Origin: Takakia lepidozioides
Taxonomy: Eukaryota > Streptophyta > Takakiopsida > Takakiales > Takakiaceae
DNA: 64,000 nt
Assembly: GCA_030704615.1 (NCBI GenBank)
Contig: CM060733.1
Coordinates: 67,208,001 to 67,272,000, forward strand
Direction of reading: 5' to 3'
The notes beneath the pieces were generated by a model. The model saw nothing but the letters and a program-made list of their open reading frames with translations, had not been told where the DNA came from and searched no databases. A program made the translations under genes and the position numbers. Positions 21,876-34,865 of this stretch are shown here, in pieces. How positions within the stretch are numbered: position 1 is the first letter of the stretch; every line of letters begins with the position of its first letter.

Positions 21876-22045
21876 CTTGGGCATTCAAGTTCCATGACTC
21901 TGCAGCAACAGTTCTGTGTACATTATTGGTGAAAATGTGAGAATTTTCAAGACTCGCTTGGGCAGCAACAACGTTCAAACTGGCCGCAAACTTCAAGGTT
22001 GGATACCCACTCACTCCATATCTGAAAAATGCATTTACTGACAAT
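21876..22045 (-). pseudogene. Protein disulfide isomerase-like exon fragment
   Basis: After a 3' splice-like tract (TTTTTCAG) the minus strand reads YGVSGYPTLKF at about 22022-21990. This is the signature following the CGHC active site in thioredoxin/PDI domains, and PDI genes commonly have an intron just before it. The rest of the domain is absent. The following stretch (NVVAAQASLENSHIFTN) is not PDI-like. Confidence 0.4.
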
Positions 22046-22500
22046 TAAATCAGGTGTTACAAGTTGATTTAAAATTGAAAGAAGGGAAAGCCACCATCAC
22101 ACCAGGCTCTGGCACTAGAATGACAACTGCCCACAGTATGCCTCATCGGGCCCTTAACTACAACAGCAGGAAGAGCTGACATCACTTCATACCCATATTT
22201 AACTAGTATAATGTGCAAGCACAAGGTTGCTTTGCAAAGATCACCTCGGTGACAGTCTCCTTCAGCCGGGCATTGATGTTCTTCAAGTCAGCTGCAGCTT
22301 TATCCACCTCATTCCCATATCACAATACATCAAGGAACTTGTAAGGCTTTCACTATCCAGTTAGTAAGTTAGTAATTACATATTCTTCGCAAGCATACTC
22401 GAAGAAAGCACTCTTGGGCATTCAAGTTCCATGACTCTGCAGCATATTGGTGAAAATGTGAGAGTTTTCAAGATTCACTTGGGCAACAACATCGTTCAAC
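21876..22500 (+). repeat. Duplicated about 95-bp segment (21876-21979 and 22412-22500)
   Basis: Both copies start CTTGGGCATTCAAGTTCC and end in AACAACATCGTTCAA-type sequence, about 535 bp apart. The second lacks about 15 bp in the middle. They are in direct orientation. Confidence 0.7.
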
Positions 22501-23710
22501 CATGCATCAGGTGTCCAGACCTGGAAAGTGGGAAGACAAATTGCGTAACCTTTAATACTTCCTTCACGCTGGAGAGCTTGAATCATTGTTGTAGGGAAGT
22601 TATGGGAAATTACAAATAATTTGGAGGTCTGGTTGACGTCACCTGATTGTTGTTCAGTCTCTCAGCATCGTAGACCCTAGCAATGATTCACAACCAGGTT
22701 AGTTAATCCCAGCTTGCATAGTTTCAATTTAGGTGTTGATTAGTGTGCAGGTCCACACTTGTGAGATCACTTTGACAACCGAAACAAATCAACACGTATC
22801 AACTGAGATCTTCTAAGATAAGTGACCTTGGGGCGACGCCCTTATCTTCCTAGGATCAGACAAAAACATTAAACTGAGAAAAAAAAACTCAATCTTAATG
22901 GACCTTCATTCATCTGTGATTTGGGGAAGAAAAACGGCTGTAGATCTCCTAAGAGCTCGTTGCTGGAAACCATTATGTCCCCCAAATGGATACAAAGGTC
23001 ACAGGTCTCCTCTATCTCTGAACTGTGTTGGGTGGACATGCACGGCCAGCGTCAGATGCCCAGATTAACACCTTCGTTGTGAACGGAAGCGGAGGCTGAC
23101 GCAGCTTCCATCACCACATCACACCGTGCACATGTGCATGATCGTTCAACAGATCATGCAAATTGCCACTTGGCCGAACAAAGTCAGTCAGGTGCGCAGT
23201 TTCGATCCTTGTATCAAAATGAGCACGCTGCTGCTCTTTTTAGCCGTTTTCTTCGATTACACTTATTGCGACATAGACAATCAGCACACAACTTGTGATC
23301 GCACTTGGTAACAATGTCTGGTTACGGTGAGCACTACCCTACTTGGCTGACTGAAATGGGGGAGAAGAAGAGCGTCAGTGACAAGGGCACCTGCTGGAGG
23401 GGGAGGTTGCTCGCCATTCCACCTGACACCAAGCATATCATTTCAGCCTGCAAACAACATCCAGCACAAACATCAGAAGTCCAATCGGACTAGGCTGTAC
23501 TCTAACATTAAGATTTCAAGCCTCAATAAGCAGCTATCTGATTCACAGCTTAGGTACCTTCTACCCGGCCGGCGCTGCCACTGCCGTTGCTGTCCTCCCA
23601 GCCAATGTCCCCGACCCCGTGCTTGCGACCCTACGCCACCACACTACCTCCCTGCAGCTGCTCCCCACGCTACCCTACCACATGTTGGAATCAAAGCATG
23701 CTACTGAATG

Positions 23711-23870
23711 GAAACTAAACAAGGTAACACTTGCCTGGATAAAAAACACTAGACCAGCCCGCTACTGCCTCCAACGTATGAATCGCATGACATCTTGCAT
23801 AGGAATTGAAACTAAACAAGGTAGCATTTGCCTAGATAAAAAACACTAGTCCAGCCCGCTACTGCTTCCA
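23711..23870 (+). repeat. Two 63-bp direct repeats, 97 bp apart
   Basis: Copies at 23711-23773 and 23808-23870 start GAAACTAAACAAGGTA and end GCTACTGCTTCCA, with only a few differences. Confidence 0.8.
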
Positions 23871-24300
23871 TAAGTGACGATTGCTGGCTTCCAGAGCCAT
23901 AGAAGCCCTCGAGTCCCACCTCCAGCACATGATTAGAATCCCAGTTCTTCACATACGCCGCCGTCCTCCGAATTCAGATGGATACCAGCATACTGGCTCG
24001 CCCATTGCACATATTGTGCCTTCCACCGAAGATAGAATAATTATTGGTGAAGGTGAGTATCAATCGTATTCCCTGTCTCTTGGCTTCAGCTACCACAAAG
24101 CCGAGTGCATCCCTTCCATTTCACCATGTCTGTCGCCAGAAGCAATGTGCAGGGGTGTTCTATCATGTCTTAGAATATCGCGGACAGTGGGCCTAACATA
24201 CAACAAATGGTGAGGACCTTACGTAACTAATTGCTGGACACAGTATTCCATCGATCTAGATACTCACAAGCTGGATGCATCACCTGCTAAATCGATTTTG

Positions 24301-24789
24301 AAGAGAAGACTGAGCTGTGAGTAAGGACAGACCTGCTTTAGCGTGGAGCGGGAGCTTGAGCGTGGAGCTTGTAGAGCGGGAAAGCTTGAGCTGAGCAGAA
24401 GAGGCGTTTCCTGCAGCATTGGACCACGATGGAAGAAACACGCGAAGGGCTTGGGGGAAGAAGCGCACGCGAAGCGGGGGGCGAGAAGCGAGGGAACCCG
24501 ACGCTTCCCGCGGAAACGTCATCCTCCGTGGAACCAGTTTGCCATGGTGGATACGTCATCATCGAACCCATTTTGTCACCATTTTGCCACCATTTTGCCA
24601 CGATGGCAATATGGCATTTTAAAAATCGCTGCCCGCCTTGAGCAGTTATAGGGGACATATGAACGTTGGGACAGCCTTTCTTTGGCCTCAATTTTTTTCT
24701 AATGTTTGACCGCCCATCAACCTGAAATGACCTCTTGTGTGTGCTGCTTGTGTCTGTAGTCAGATAATGTCTGTGAGAACCACCACGGT
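24301..24789. other. GC-rich unclassified stretch
   Basis: Open frames on both strands reflect high GC rather than a recognisable gene. A small triplication of CCATTTTGCCA lies at about 24575-24605. Confidence 0.35.
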
Positions 24790-24961
24790 GCAGTTGAGTA
24801 GGCACAGATTGAAACACGACCTGCTAAGACCAAGCTAGCTCTCCCAAGAACCTTGTAAACATCAGGAAGAATAACAAATCGTGATACTAACAGGAGCCAA
24901 GACCCCACATTTGCAGGATGGACACACTTCTTCACATCGTACATTAAGGAAAACCCACACC
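24790..24961 (+). repeat. Dispersed repeat, copy A
   Basis: About 170 bp with landmarks CTCCCAAGAACCTTGTAAAC, AACAGGAGCCAAGA and CTTCTTCACATCGTACATT. It recurs in the same orientation at 60250-60419 with roughly 85-90% identity. Confidence 0.85.
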
Positions 24962-25648
24962 TGTTCAGACTTGCACGCCGCCGCCCGAGTGATCCCTTCC
25001 TCCCTCGCGCGGCCTCCTCTGCAGAAACACACAACGGCGGGAGAGTGACTTGCTAGCGGGAGAAGTGCAACGAGACTATCACTCCGTTGGTCGATGCCAA
25101 CAGCAAGGCAGGGATCAACGGATGAAGCGAAAATGGTTCATCCCGGCTTTCCAGGAAATTTTTTGTCTTCTAACATTACGTTCTTTTGGACTAACTTGCT
25201 TGTAATGTGTCCTCTATCCTAAGGTAACCTGCTAGAATTTAGCCTAATCCTAGGCTATCTTACGCATTACAAAAGGAGAAACTCTTATCAGTTCTAGAAT
25301 GTTATAAGTTCATGGTGCCTTGTCCAAATTTTTTGGCATTATGATAAATTTTCAGCCCTAGATGTTATCTTGAAGATTGCCCATTTGGCTGCCACGTAGG
25401 CAGGTCAATGGAGCTCTAACACTGGATTTCCTTAAGCCCTGGCACTTTGCAAAATTCTAGGGAGCAGAGCTTTTATGATTTTTTAGCGCTGTAAATTCCC
25501 ACGTGTGCTCCTCTCTGACATCTACAATTCATCTTCAAGGTTCACTTCCATCCACTATCATCCACGAACTGGAGCCTGGCAAGTAATCTGATTCGGGTCG
25601 CGTCATCCTTTAGGGGTTAATGAGCATTTGAATACTTAAAGTATATAC
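24962..25648. other. No gene seen
   Basis: Unique AT-leaning sequence without a supportable gene or repeat. Confidence 0.35.
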
Positions 25649-25957
25649 CTGACAAACCATTTGTAGATATAGATGCATAAGCGTGCCACCTTTTTCCAAC
25701 GCACACAATCCAAATTTCTTGCAAAAACTTGTCCATCTTTGCAAAAGGCAATCTTCTGCGACATTTGCTCCACCAACACCTATTGTCACGCTAGCTTCCA
25801 GAAATTTGTCCGCTTCTGCATCTGACAAGCTTCCGCCCCTGTTCATTCCGTTTTCTTGCCTAAATCTTCTCTTCATCCTGCGCAACTCCTCTCTTTCGTC
25901 AGGAACGCCATCTCGCTTATAGAAAACCTTCTCCCAATCTTCGTATGCACTCTCCCT
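25649..25957 (-). CDS. Possible internal exon of an unknown gene
   Basis: A 3' splice-like GTTGCAG precedes an open stretch of about 100 codons. It is charged and protein-like (EELRRMKRRFRQENG; DKFLEASVTIGVGGANV) and ends at a GTATAT donor-like site. No family is recognised, and neighbouring exons could not be placed. A weaker alternative is a chance open frame. Confidence 0.35.
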
Positions 25958-26094
25958 GCAACAACCTGTTTCTTCGTTGTTCCATACCACCTGTCACCGT
26001 GCATGCAATCTTAGTACAATCGACACACATCGTTGCCATATCCCAGGTTCACGTCCATCAACCATCCGCCATTTAATACGCATTGCCTACCTAT

Positions 26095-26215
26095 TGTCTT
26101 TTTTTTGGACCCCCTTACAGAACAATTATTTCTTCAAATCCCTCTGTGACAAACTATATATCCCCCCTTTTTAATTCCTGGACCATTCTCTAATGGACAG
26201 GGCCCAAGCAAACTT
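26095..26215 (+). repeat. Short dispersed repeat (SINE-like), copy A
   Basis: Begins TTTTTTTTGGACCCC and contains TTAATTCCTGGACCATTCTC and GGACAGGGCCC. A diverged copy with the same order of blocks lies at 38615-38735 inside a palindrome array. Confidence 0.45.
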
Positions 26216-26771
26216 GGGGTGCTTCTTTGCCTATGATTGATTGTGACCATGCCCAACTCTGCTAGCTAAGAAAATATGGACACTAGAGAAAGAAGCTCTT
26301 GGCAGGTGGACGACATGGAAGACAAGGACATACACTCTCTTGGAGTGTGATGATCACAGGGTAAGCCCAGCAGGAGTGCGAATGGAAGGGACAGCCGAAG
26401 GTGTGAGCTGATCCAAGGCAATGCAGGAAAACCTATGCCTATAAATGGAGGGCAGCTCATTTCCTAAGGAGTGAGAAGGGGGCTGGTGTGTCGTGGTATG
26501 TGCATCACCTGGCCAAAACAAGGAGAGCATGGGAGAAGTGGAGAAGAATCAGCTACAAGGGAGTGCGTAACAAAAGCACAATCAGACCAGTAGGTATGGA
26601 TCAGCTTCCACTCTGGTGTGGTCACTACGGCTGTGGCTGGCTGGCTGGAATTTACATACATGACTCTCGAGGCTAGAATTATGGAAAACGGCAAGCCATT
26701 TAGGCTGAACCTACTGGTCTGTGTTCACAGTCAGTGCTTTAATTAGGAGGTGACTTGGGATACTGGCTGAC
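26216..26771. other. No gene seen
   Basis: Unique sequence. A C/T-poor purine-rich stretch extends into the degenerate region that follows. Confidence 0.3.
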
Positions 26772-28837
26772 ATGGAGCTGATTAAGGGAGGAACAGAAGT
26801 CAAGAGGCAGGATGCACACTTGATGGTAGAGCAGAACTTGGGAAAAATATGTGGAACCAAGCAAATGTTAGTAGCAAGGGGTGATCTTGATCACTATACC
26901 GCCACCACACCAATATGTAGGAATCTTAATGTCATCAACAACAACGTGCAAGGGTTGTGTGGTCAAAATTTATTGAGTGAAGAAGAGTTCAGAAATAGGA
27001 AGGTTCAGTTGGACAACCAATGCCATGTAGATGGGCAGGTCACTGCCTTTTGTTCATCCGAGAAGGGTCATATAGAAATACAAAAATAAAGAAATAAAGA
27101 AATACACACATGTGGACACCAATTGGGGATGGGAGGAGTGAGATGTGCGCAATGCAAGACAACGGGGGACAAAGAACCTGAATACAACAAGGGTTCAAAA
27201 CACTCAAGCAAAGGAGGCCATATGACCAATGTAGCAGATGGGAAGGATGACAAGGAGAATAGTATGTTCAGGAGGATGATGGTTGAGTGCACAAGAGACA
27301 TCAACACCATGACAACTTGGGATCAGATGTGAGTCCGCTGAAATCACCAGTTTGTGCCAAAAGCCAGACTGTCTCTTGCGCTCTTGAAATCATAGATGTT
27401 GATGCAAGGATACCTGAATTCCCACACACAGAGCAAAAGGTGGGAGATTTGAGTACCGTTCACCAGAAGGGTCTGAAATCTTTCATGTTTCAACATTCTT
27501 TTTGTGCTTATTTTTTATCTGGAATATAGGGATACCAGCATCAGATTTGGACACTCTTAGAGAGAGGCATCTTGGGATGGAGAAGATGCATAGGGAAGAG
27601 AAAGAGAAGGTTAGCCTTTCTGCTAAGAAGACCCTGGCTGACCTGATATTAACGTTCAGAGATCAGCCAATTAACTGTGATGAAAGAGGGCATGGGACCC
27701 AGGGACACTAAGAGATGGGAGAATGCTCAAAGGCATTGGAGCAAAGGGGCTGCATGCAGTCTTGTGTAGGAGGCAGCTCATGACAGTCCACCTCTTAGTA
27801 GAGACTAATCTGCAGCCTATGGAATGGGAAAGGCAAGGAAGGTTAAGAGGAGCAGATCTAACTAAGGAGTACAGCTTTCGGATGATGAGACAACAAGAGG
27901 ATGAGGGCACGAGCTGTGGGACAGGAGCTGGCAGCTTATCTAATGGGACGCCGGTAAAGGGCTGTCCAATGGAGATCCTCAAGAAGGAGCCACAACTTGG
28001 CTGCATGCCGCCTTTCTTTGACAAGAATGTTGTTGTTGCTGCTATGATTAACAAACATGAGGTTGATGAGGGGAGATCTAGAGGAGCCATGGACTGTGGG
28101 GTGGATGTTGATACAGGTGAAGGGCCACGACAATCAGCTGCTGAGAAGCAATGGAGGCTGATCCATGCGCCAGAGCTCTTGAGGATAGCTGATGCTAACT
28201 GTCCATCCTGCAGCAAGGGAGCGGGGCACCAAGTAAGGGAGTACCAGCCAAGCATCTTGGGAAGGGAACAATGGAAGGACCGGTCTACGCCCACCAAGGC
28301 TGTACTGTTACAAGCTGCAAACAGGTGGGGTGGAGGATTGGAGTCACTAAGTGATCACAGCCAACCTACTCCAGTCAGCCAACCTACTCCAGTGAAGGAG
28401 GAGACAGCTCCAGACTTTGATCTGACTCGGGAGAAAGGATCACAAACATGTTGCAACAGAAGATCCAGTACTTCCTGGCTGAGTTGAAAATTAGCTTGCG
28501 CAAGCATGTAAACAGGGGACAGAGGCAGCCAGCTAAGGATGATGAGAAGAGGAAGCATGCAAGAAATGACTACTGTAAGTTGGAGATAGTCTATTCCAAG
28601 GTGATGCTCAAGCCTAGCAAGAAATCAGCCATGGTCTGTCATTGGGAAGGGCATTGTGAATTCATGGGGTACAAGAAGATGGAGGGAATACCTAAAAATG
28701 GAGAAGCTGGATGCCGGTGCAAGCTGAAGGATGGAGCAGGGAAGGAGTGGGTCAGAAGCAGAAGAGACCCAAAGCTGTTTGTACCAAGTAAGAGTGGGCA
28801 GCCAGTGGACATGGTCAGTGAGGACCCTGACACTTAA
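26772..28837 (+). pseudogene. Degenerate coding region of unknown function
   Basis: A run of plus-strand frames reads like one decayed protein with frameshifts: 26772-27089, 27123-27332, a middle part in other frames, 27723-28487 (254 codons, the longest) and, after a shift near 28440, 28448-28837. The last parts are Lys/Arg-rich and contain cysteine pairs (CPSCSKG, about 28200; CHWEGHC, about 28640; CRCK, about 28715), so a nucleic-acid-binding role is conceivable but not shown. No family is recognised. Continuity across the 28440 shift is supported by similar composition on both sides and by a plausible helix (LQQKIQYFLAELK). Confidence 0.35.
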
Positions 28838-31543
28838 AAATGGAGACACGCCACATATGTAGTGTGAATGTGTGGGGGGTTACACCATCCCATCTGCATA
28901 AAAATCGTAATTTTCCACAAGACAAACAAGAAAAAGAAATTTAGTGGTTGCAGGATGGAAATCATCCACTGCGTTCGTAACCTAGGGCATCAAAGAGGGA
29001 GAAATGCAGAAGTGTCGAGAGCAACGCGGTGGAGTGAAGTGCTGGCAGAGATCGAGGCCTGCGGGTGTTATCTGTCTGATGGCACTTATAGCTGATGCTT
29101 GATTTAGCAGTAGTGATGAAGTGGATAAGAGGGGAGTTAGGTCTCCCAGCTAGGTAAACTGTGCTGCTGTAGTAGGTTGATGGTTTTTGTAAACATAGCT
29201 CGCTGGAGGATAGAACCTTAAGGGCGGTGGAGGAGTTGTGCGCCACGACTTGAGGAATTAGCATGAGGAAGGTCGAAGGGAAGGCTGCAGGGGTACTTAC
29301 AGATCTGGAGACTGGCTGTTCAAATCTGTTTGGGCTGACTGTGAACTTTGCTTGAAGCCTAAGTTAGAATCAGTAATAAGAGGGGATAAGGGAGTAAGTA
29401 GTGCAGGCAGCCTGGAATCTGTGCTTCGACCAGAAGCTGCGGTGCCATCATGGAGTTGATGATACGGAAATATCTGGTCTGCTGGCCATTGAATCGTTGG
29501 GGGGCGGTTGAGGATTAGAGCGCCATGACTTCATGAAATCTGGTTTTTGAGGGCACTGACGGCGACAATTGAGATCTGGCTGACAGAAGAGGCGGGGGGA
29601 TGAACCTGGCCGTTAGACCTCCACCGCTTGAGTGAGGGTATAAAATAGCTAAGTGTGATTATGATCATCTTCTTCTACTTGTGATTTCGTTTTAGGATGA
29701 TATGGAGATAGAGAGCTCTCAACCAGACCTGGGGGAGTAGAAAAAGATTGTGAAAATGGAATGAAGTTGAATGGCTTTCGGACCAGACCTGTGGTAGAGA
29801 GAAAAGGGAGTCATAAGACTGTGAAATGAATTGCTGAATGAGAGAGAGAGCCACGGTGCCACCATGGAATGCAGTAAATAGACTTGTATGGCCATTTGTT
29901 CAACTGGAATGAGCCTAGAATGATGAAATGCTGCTGGTCCCCTGTCCTTGAAGAAATGTTATGAGAGAAGGAGGGTTTGTGGTATGCTGCAAGGATGGTA
30001 GCTTGCATCATCTCTGAATTCCATCTTAGAGCAAGAATAAGAATGAAGGGAGTGGGATAGGATGTCCATTACTTAGAAAGGGCAATTCTCAATGTATCAT
30101 GGGTAGGCAGTATTCTTCTCTTAGAGGATGTCAGGCTGCTTAATTGTTCTAGCTCACCATGGAAGCACTGCTGGTCAGGAGTTCACCAACAGATGGGTGG
30201 GCACAAGGCTGGACCTGTAGAGGGAACTTAGATCTAGGGTCTGAGTACCAATTCACTTCATTTCTGCAATGAGGGGAAGGAAAAAAGAGCTGATGTATAG
30301 AAATTAGGGTTCTTACTCTACTGGTTTACAATAGAGTAAGTGGCAACACATATCTCTGCATTAGTACTTAGTCCAAGTGTGGGCCATTGGGGGTACCATT
30401 GATGTGATAATACTGAAGGGGAAATCTGTTCATGAATGGGAGTTAACAATGTGCACTATCTGATTCCCATGATGACATATGTAGATATGAACCAGCTGAA
30501 TATTCAACTCTGAAAATCTGCATTGGCATGTAGTAACAGTATACTGTCAATCACATAGAAGGGCTGGTTAACAGTGAGAAGAGAAAACAACATGGGAGAA
30601 ATCAGAGCTGCCTGGTAAAAGGGAAAAGGGGAGATCATAGTGAGCCAAATGTGTGGAAAGACCCTGAGCTGAAGCTCAACCAGCAAACCAGAGATGATGT
30701 CAAGAAAGATGTTTGAGTGCATACAAAATGTTAACATGGTTCCTGTGGGTCTGCCCTGCAAGCATTAGTAGGTGAATGCCCTTCATAGGCTTGGCTAACC
30801 CTGGCATGGAGCTGTTTGCAACATTGACATCACAAGAGAAACCAGCTGGCATGTGCAATTCTTTGATTACTGAACAGAACAAGTCACAAAGTAGATAAAT
30901 TCCAACCCTTTCCATGTCTTCACTTCTGCTGCGGCGTGGATAAGGGTACCCAACCTCTGGTCATGAACAGTATAGAAGTAATTAACTATGGTGTGAGTCA
31001 TAGGGCAGCCCCGCCTCTCTCTGGGCAATGAATAGTTTAGAGGTTAACTGAAAGGGGTTTTATCCCCCTTCTTTTTCACACTACACCGGCCCGCTTGGTA
31101 ATATGAATACATGCACCATGTCATCTATTAGTATATGTATATGTCTATACATATTTACATATATACACGTCTATTTGGATGGAGTAGGACAGTGGAGGCG
31201 CCCTGTGAGGTTTGACATGCACACCATTGACAACTGCAGTGCCGGCCCTATGTCATGGTGATTGAGGATTATACAGGTGGACTGTGTCCTTCAACTTAAC
31301 CTGCACCCAACACCCACCACAAAATGCACATGAATAAGACATGCACCAGCAGATGGTATTGAAAAGTAGATAATGAGTCACGAAAGGGTAGATTTGGTAG
31401 CATAAGAATATCTGTCTTTCTGAGCCTGCAAACATCATGCCCAACACCCCCTAGTAGTCACATTCAGCAATGCAATGATCTAGACATGTAGTACTAAATG
31501 CAATTGTACCCAAGTGATAGCCAATTGGTGCATGGGGGCTCAC
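28838..31543. other. Long stretch without supportable gene
   Basis: No family-like reading frame. An AT-rich TATA/CATA simple stretch lies at about 31125-31170. Phrases such as GACCAGACCTG recur at about 29723 and 29778. Confidence 0.35.
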
Positions 31544-34500
31544 CTCTAGTACGGAAATTGCAGCAGGAACAGGTGCCTCCTCAAGGCCCACCTGATCCTT
31601 ACTCCCGCCAGAGCTTGGAGCTATGTTACCAATTGCTTCAGTGAATTTCAAAGACTCCTTGGCAGCACTGGCTCTGGTCACACGCTCGGGTTTTCGGGCG
31701 TACTTCTTTTCAGCTCCCTTCACAACGGTTGGGGCAAGCTCCTCTGCTTTTCTCCCCTTTTTACATGCCAGAAACAATATGGTATAGTACATGAGTACTT
31801 ACCATACATGTTCACAATGTATTTATGGCAGCAAGGATGTCACGCACATCAATGCGGAGATCGTACACGAATCTAACAGTGTCACAAACAAAAAGCCAAA
31901 GAGCCACAGAACAAGATAAAGTCTTTGAATAGGTACCTCTTTCTGTGGGGAAGTTGCCTTCACAGGAATATGGACATTATGATCTGCCAACCCCCTACTA
32001 TCACCCTTACTAGCATTGTCACTGGAGCCGACGTCAGCACCAGATGCCATTGTTGTCCCACCTCCACCTCCCTTCTTACGTAGCAATTTTTCAGACATTC
32101 CCTTGTGCCCCACCCGTACAGTAGTCACCATAGGGTCCTCAATGGAAGACTTTGCCAGTGACTTCAAGAGCTCCTCCCTGCACTCGCAAAACATACCACA
32201 ATAGTACATCTCCCACTGAAGAAACACTCAAGTGATGACAAAAACAAAACATGGGGTGAAGGTGCACAAACCACTTCTTGCATAGAAGTTGCGCCTCCCA
32301 AGCCTGCGTCATCATCCACTGGTTCAATAAGACTACATGTTGGGATAGTAATAAGTGGAGGAGGGGCGGTTGTTGATATTCCCACCATCATTGCCATCAA
32401 TGCATCCAATTTTTTGCTATTGTCTTCAGATATGTAAGACTGTGACAGTAGGCAAACACACACAATTGCTTCCTTTCTCAATCCACTAGTGGTAGATTTA
32501 TCACTTACATATCACAGGAAGAGTGGTATATACTCCTCCAGTTGCATTCATAATCACTTACATACCACAGCTGGAAGGCGATAGCCCTTGTCCAGTGAAG
32601 TGACACCATAAGTTACGCTCCCTTCGGGAGGCGTCATACTTACATACCACTATGGTAGTAATCATTCAAATACATAGTTCCTACTTAGTGGGACATATTA
32701 GATAACTCAGCCAGTGGTTTTAGTGCACAACCTAACCACTAGATCAATACTGGTAGACGACTAATAAACTACTACTAGAGTCATAATTTTTATTCACACC
32801 AGTGAACACTCAATGTGGACGTATCTATAAAACCACATGAAATTACTACAAAATGACCGTGAGAAATGCCATTCACTCAGAGAACCACTCAGTCTGTGAT
32901 ACTATATATTGTTCATTCTCATTTTATGACTAGTTGAGTCATTTAATGCTCACCCACAGAGTTGTTTGTGAAGTCATTACATTTTTCAGTATATCCCTAA
33001 AATAGAAGACCCGTCCACTTGGAATATGGACATGTGTCCATCTATTCAACATCATCGACAAACTAGCTTCGTCCACGTACTCACGGGATCCGGACACGTG
33101 TCCGGATATAGATCAGTATTATCGACAGATTTGTTGCGTCCACGTCGCATACGGTAGAAGTGGTTGGAACCACTATGTTGGGAAGCGGTTAGGTTACCAC
33201 TGTGACACGTCAGAAGTGGTTGCATTACCACTGTGACACGTCAGCAAATAGGTGGACTCGGAGGTAGGTGATGGTAACCACTGGTAACATCTCATGTCTT
33301 TTTACCACTGCCACGTCACGATCCACTGGTTCTTCATCACTCTAGGGCCAGAGTGGGGGGTTGCAAATCCATGAGCATGAGCGGTGAGCGCATGAGCATG
33401 AGCAAAGGTTCCCGACCCTCGCCCGGACCTACATAGAACCTAATCAAAGGTGGAGGTCGGCAACCAAAATTGCCGACTTAATGCATCTTTGTAACTATCC
33501 ACGGAAATAGGAGGTGGAACGCCTATGACCGTGGCCTGCAGGTGAGTTGTTGTAGTCGCCACCGACTATAGCACCACCTTCATAATTGACAAGTCCGTAC
33601 GGCGATGTTGGGTGTTATGGTCGCCACCGACTATATCATCCCCAGTCAAAACTGAACCTAAGTTGGACCTGAACTGTTGTGCTTATAACTACATAGTTCA
33701 AAGCTACTTGTTCTTGACATGGACACAGTTGAAGTGTGATTGTCTGTGAGGGAAGGAGTGTGCACATGGAAAGTAAAATATTTGGGCATTGCTGCTGTCA
33801 TGTCATGGCAACGGTCATGACATCGATGAGCAAAATAGTGACCTGATTCATTTGGATAGTTGTCCGAGGTAATTTATGGCTTCAGCAGACCAGGCTCAGC
33901 ACTCCAGCAATTCCAAACCAGGGGAATGTGAAGGGTCGGAGGATGGAAATGATGTGAAGATCATTTAAAAAGTCTGAACATCCACATTGAAGTAAAATTA
34001 TGCGCAACATTCAATTACACCCATATCACTGGACGATATGTTCCACATGATTCAGCTCATCAAAGAAATAACCTTGGTGTTTGCATTCCAAGAAAAACAA
34101 ATGCAATTACCTAACATTCGGACTACCAGGGTCCTCACCATACTCCGACGTTATGTCTTGCAACACCCCATAAACTACTATTGCGGGGGAAGGACCCGGG
34201 AGCAAGTCGAGGCCAAGTCTTAAACTGATCTTTGGGCTAGGAGTCCTCTCCTCACCAACAACCTCGTCAACACAGTCTTCCTCGAAGCCTTCCTCGGTCG
34301 TTGGATCCTTGCTTTTCGATCCCTCTTCTGCAGAATTCTCAAAATAGTTCCGTACCGTTGCAAATTGTGCAGTAGCTCTCACCTGTGCTAGCCATTGTGC
34401 CCGCTGAGACATTCCTGTCGGTTGTTCAGCCTGAGCAAGCGCTGCTGCTGCCGCATAGGGAGGCAGGCCGTACCCTTTCTCCGGAGTAGTTAGCGCAGCA

Positions 34501-34626
34501 ACCCGTTCAAGCACTTTGAACCTCTTCTCCCTAGCAACGTCCTCCCTCCCGAAATCCGTGGAAGACCCTGGAATCCCCATGATGGCCTCAGCGGGACGCT
34601 TTGCAATCTGCAAGGGTGGTTCGTAA
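31544..34626 (-). CDS. Multi-exon hypothetical protein gene (exons 34626-34111, 32439-32268, 32177-31937, 31756-31544)
   Basis: Four minus-strand blocks have good splice borders. 34626 follows ATAATTGCAG and 34111 precedes GTAATTG. 32439 follows TGTCACAG. 32177 follows GAGTGCAG and 31937 precedes GTACCT. 31756 follows a TAAAAAG acceptor and 31544 precedes GTGAGC. The first block has 172 codons without a stop: a basic start, alanine-rich YAAAAALAQAEQ, and an acidic tail. The others encode low-complexity charged or Ser/Gly/Lys-rich sequence (RKKGGGGG; EKKYARKPERVTRAS). No catalytic motif is seen. The 1.7-kb gap between blocks 1 and 2 is long, so they may be two genes. The first and last exons were not found. 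Confidence 0.4.
33010..33140 (+). repeat. Two-copy tandem with G-box palindromes
   Basis: Two units of about 72 bp each hold a palindrome followed by ATC..ATCGACA and TTGCGTCCACGT/TTCGTCCACGT. In the second unit 33088-33107 is a perfect 20-bp palindrome centred on CACGTG; the first unit has an imperfect GGACATGTGTCC. CACGTG is the core of plant G-boxes. Two GTGACACGTCAG copies follow at about 33200-33243. Confidence 0.6.
33141..34110. other. Intron or intergenic stretch with small repeats
   Basis: TACCACTGTGACACGTCAG occurs twice (about 33195 and 33227), and TCGCCACCGACTATA twice (about 33557 and 33637). No gene is seen. If the minus-strand gene here is real, this would be its first intron. 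Confidence 0.4.
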
Positions 34627-34865
34627 CTGCAATTATGACATAACATATTAGATCATATTTTGCAAGAATGATGATTTAGGGAAATGGGAACATGCAGAAC
34701 ATGTTAACAATGAAGACACTTACATAGAAGTTGGACTTACTCACTCCAGCGATTGTACATGAATCCGAATGTTATCCCTGTCGTCGTTCAACCAGTCAGT
34801 GTCGGCAGCTGTGTTAGTGACAACGGTGGGCACATGTGCCTGCCGCTGCAATTTTTATTTTTTAA

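Larger units (their letters stand above)
21523..24300. other. Unclassified repeat-poor DNA with small gene fragments
   Basis: Apart from the PDI-like exon and two small duplications listed separately, I see no supportable gene. Several short plus-strand frames (for example 23881-24213 and 23378-23707) have no recognisable family. A poly-C run lies at about 21603. Confidence 0.35.

Noticed and set aside
27671-28297. 208-codon minus-strand frame
   Set aside because: It is the shadow of the plus-strand frame 27723-28487, which has more protein-like composition. Neither has a family, so only the plus-strand call is listed, at low confidence.
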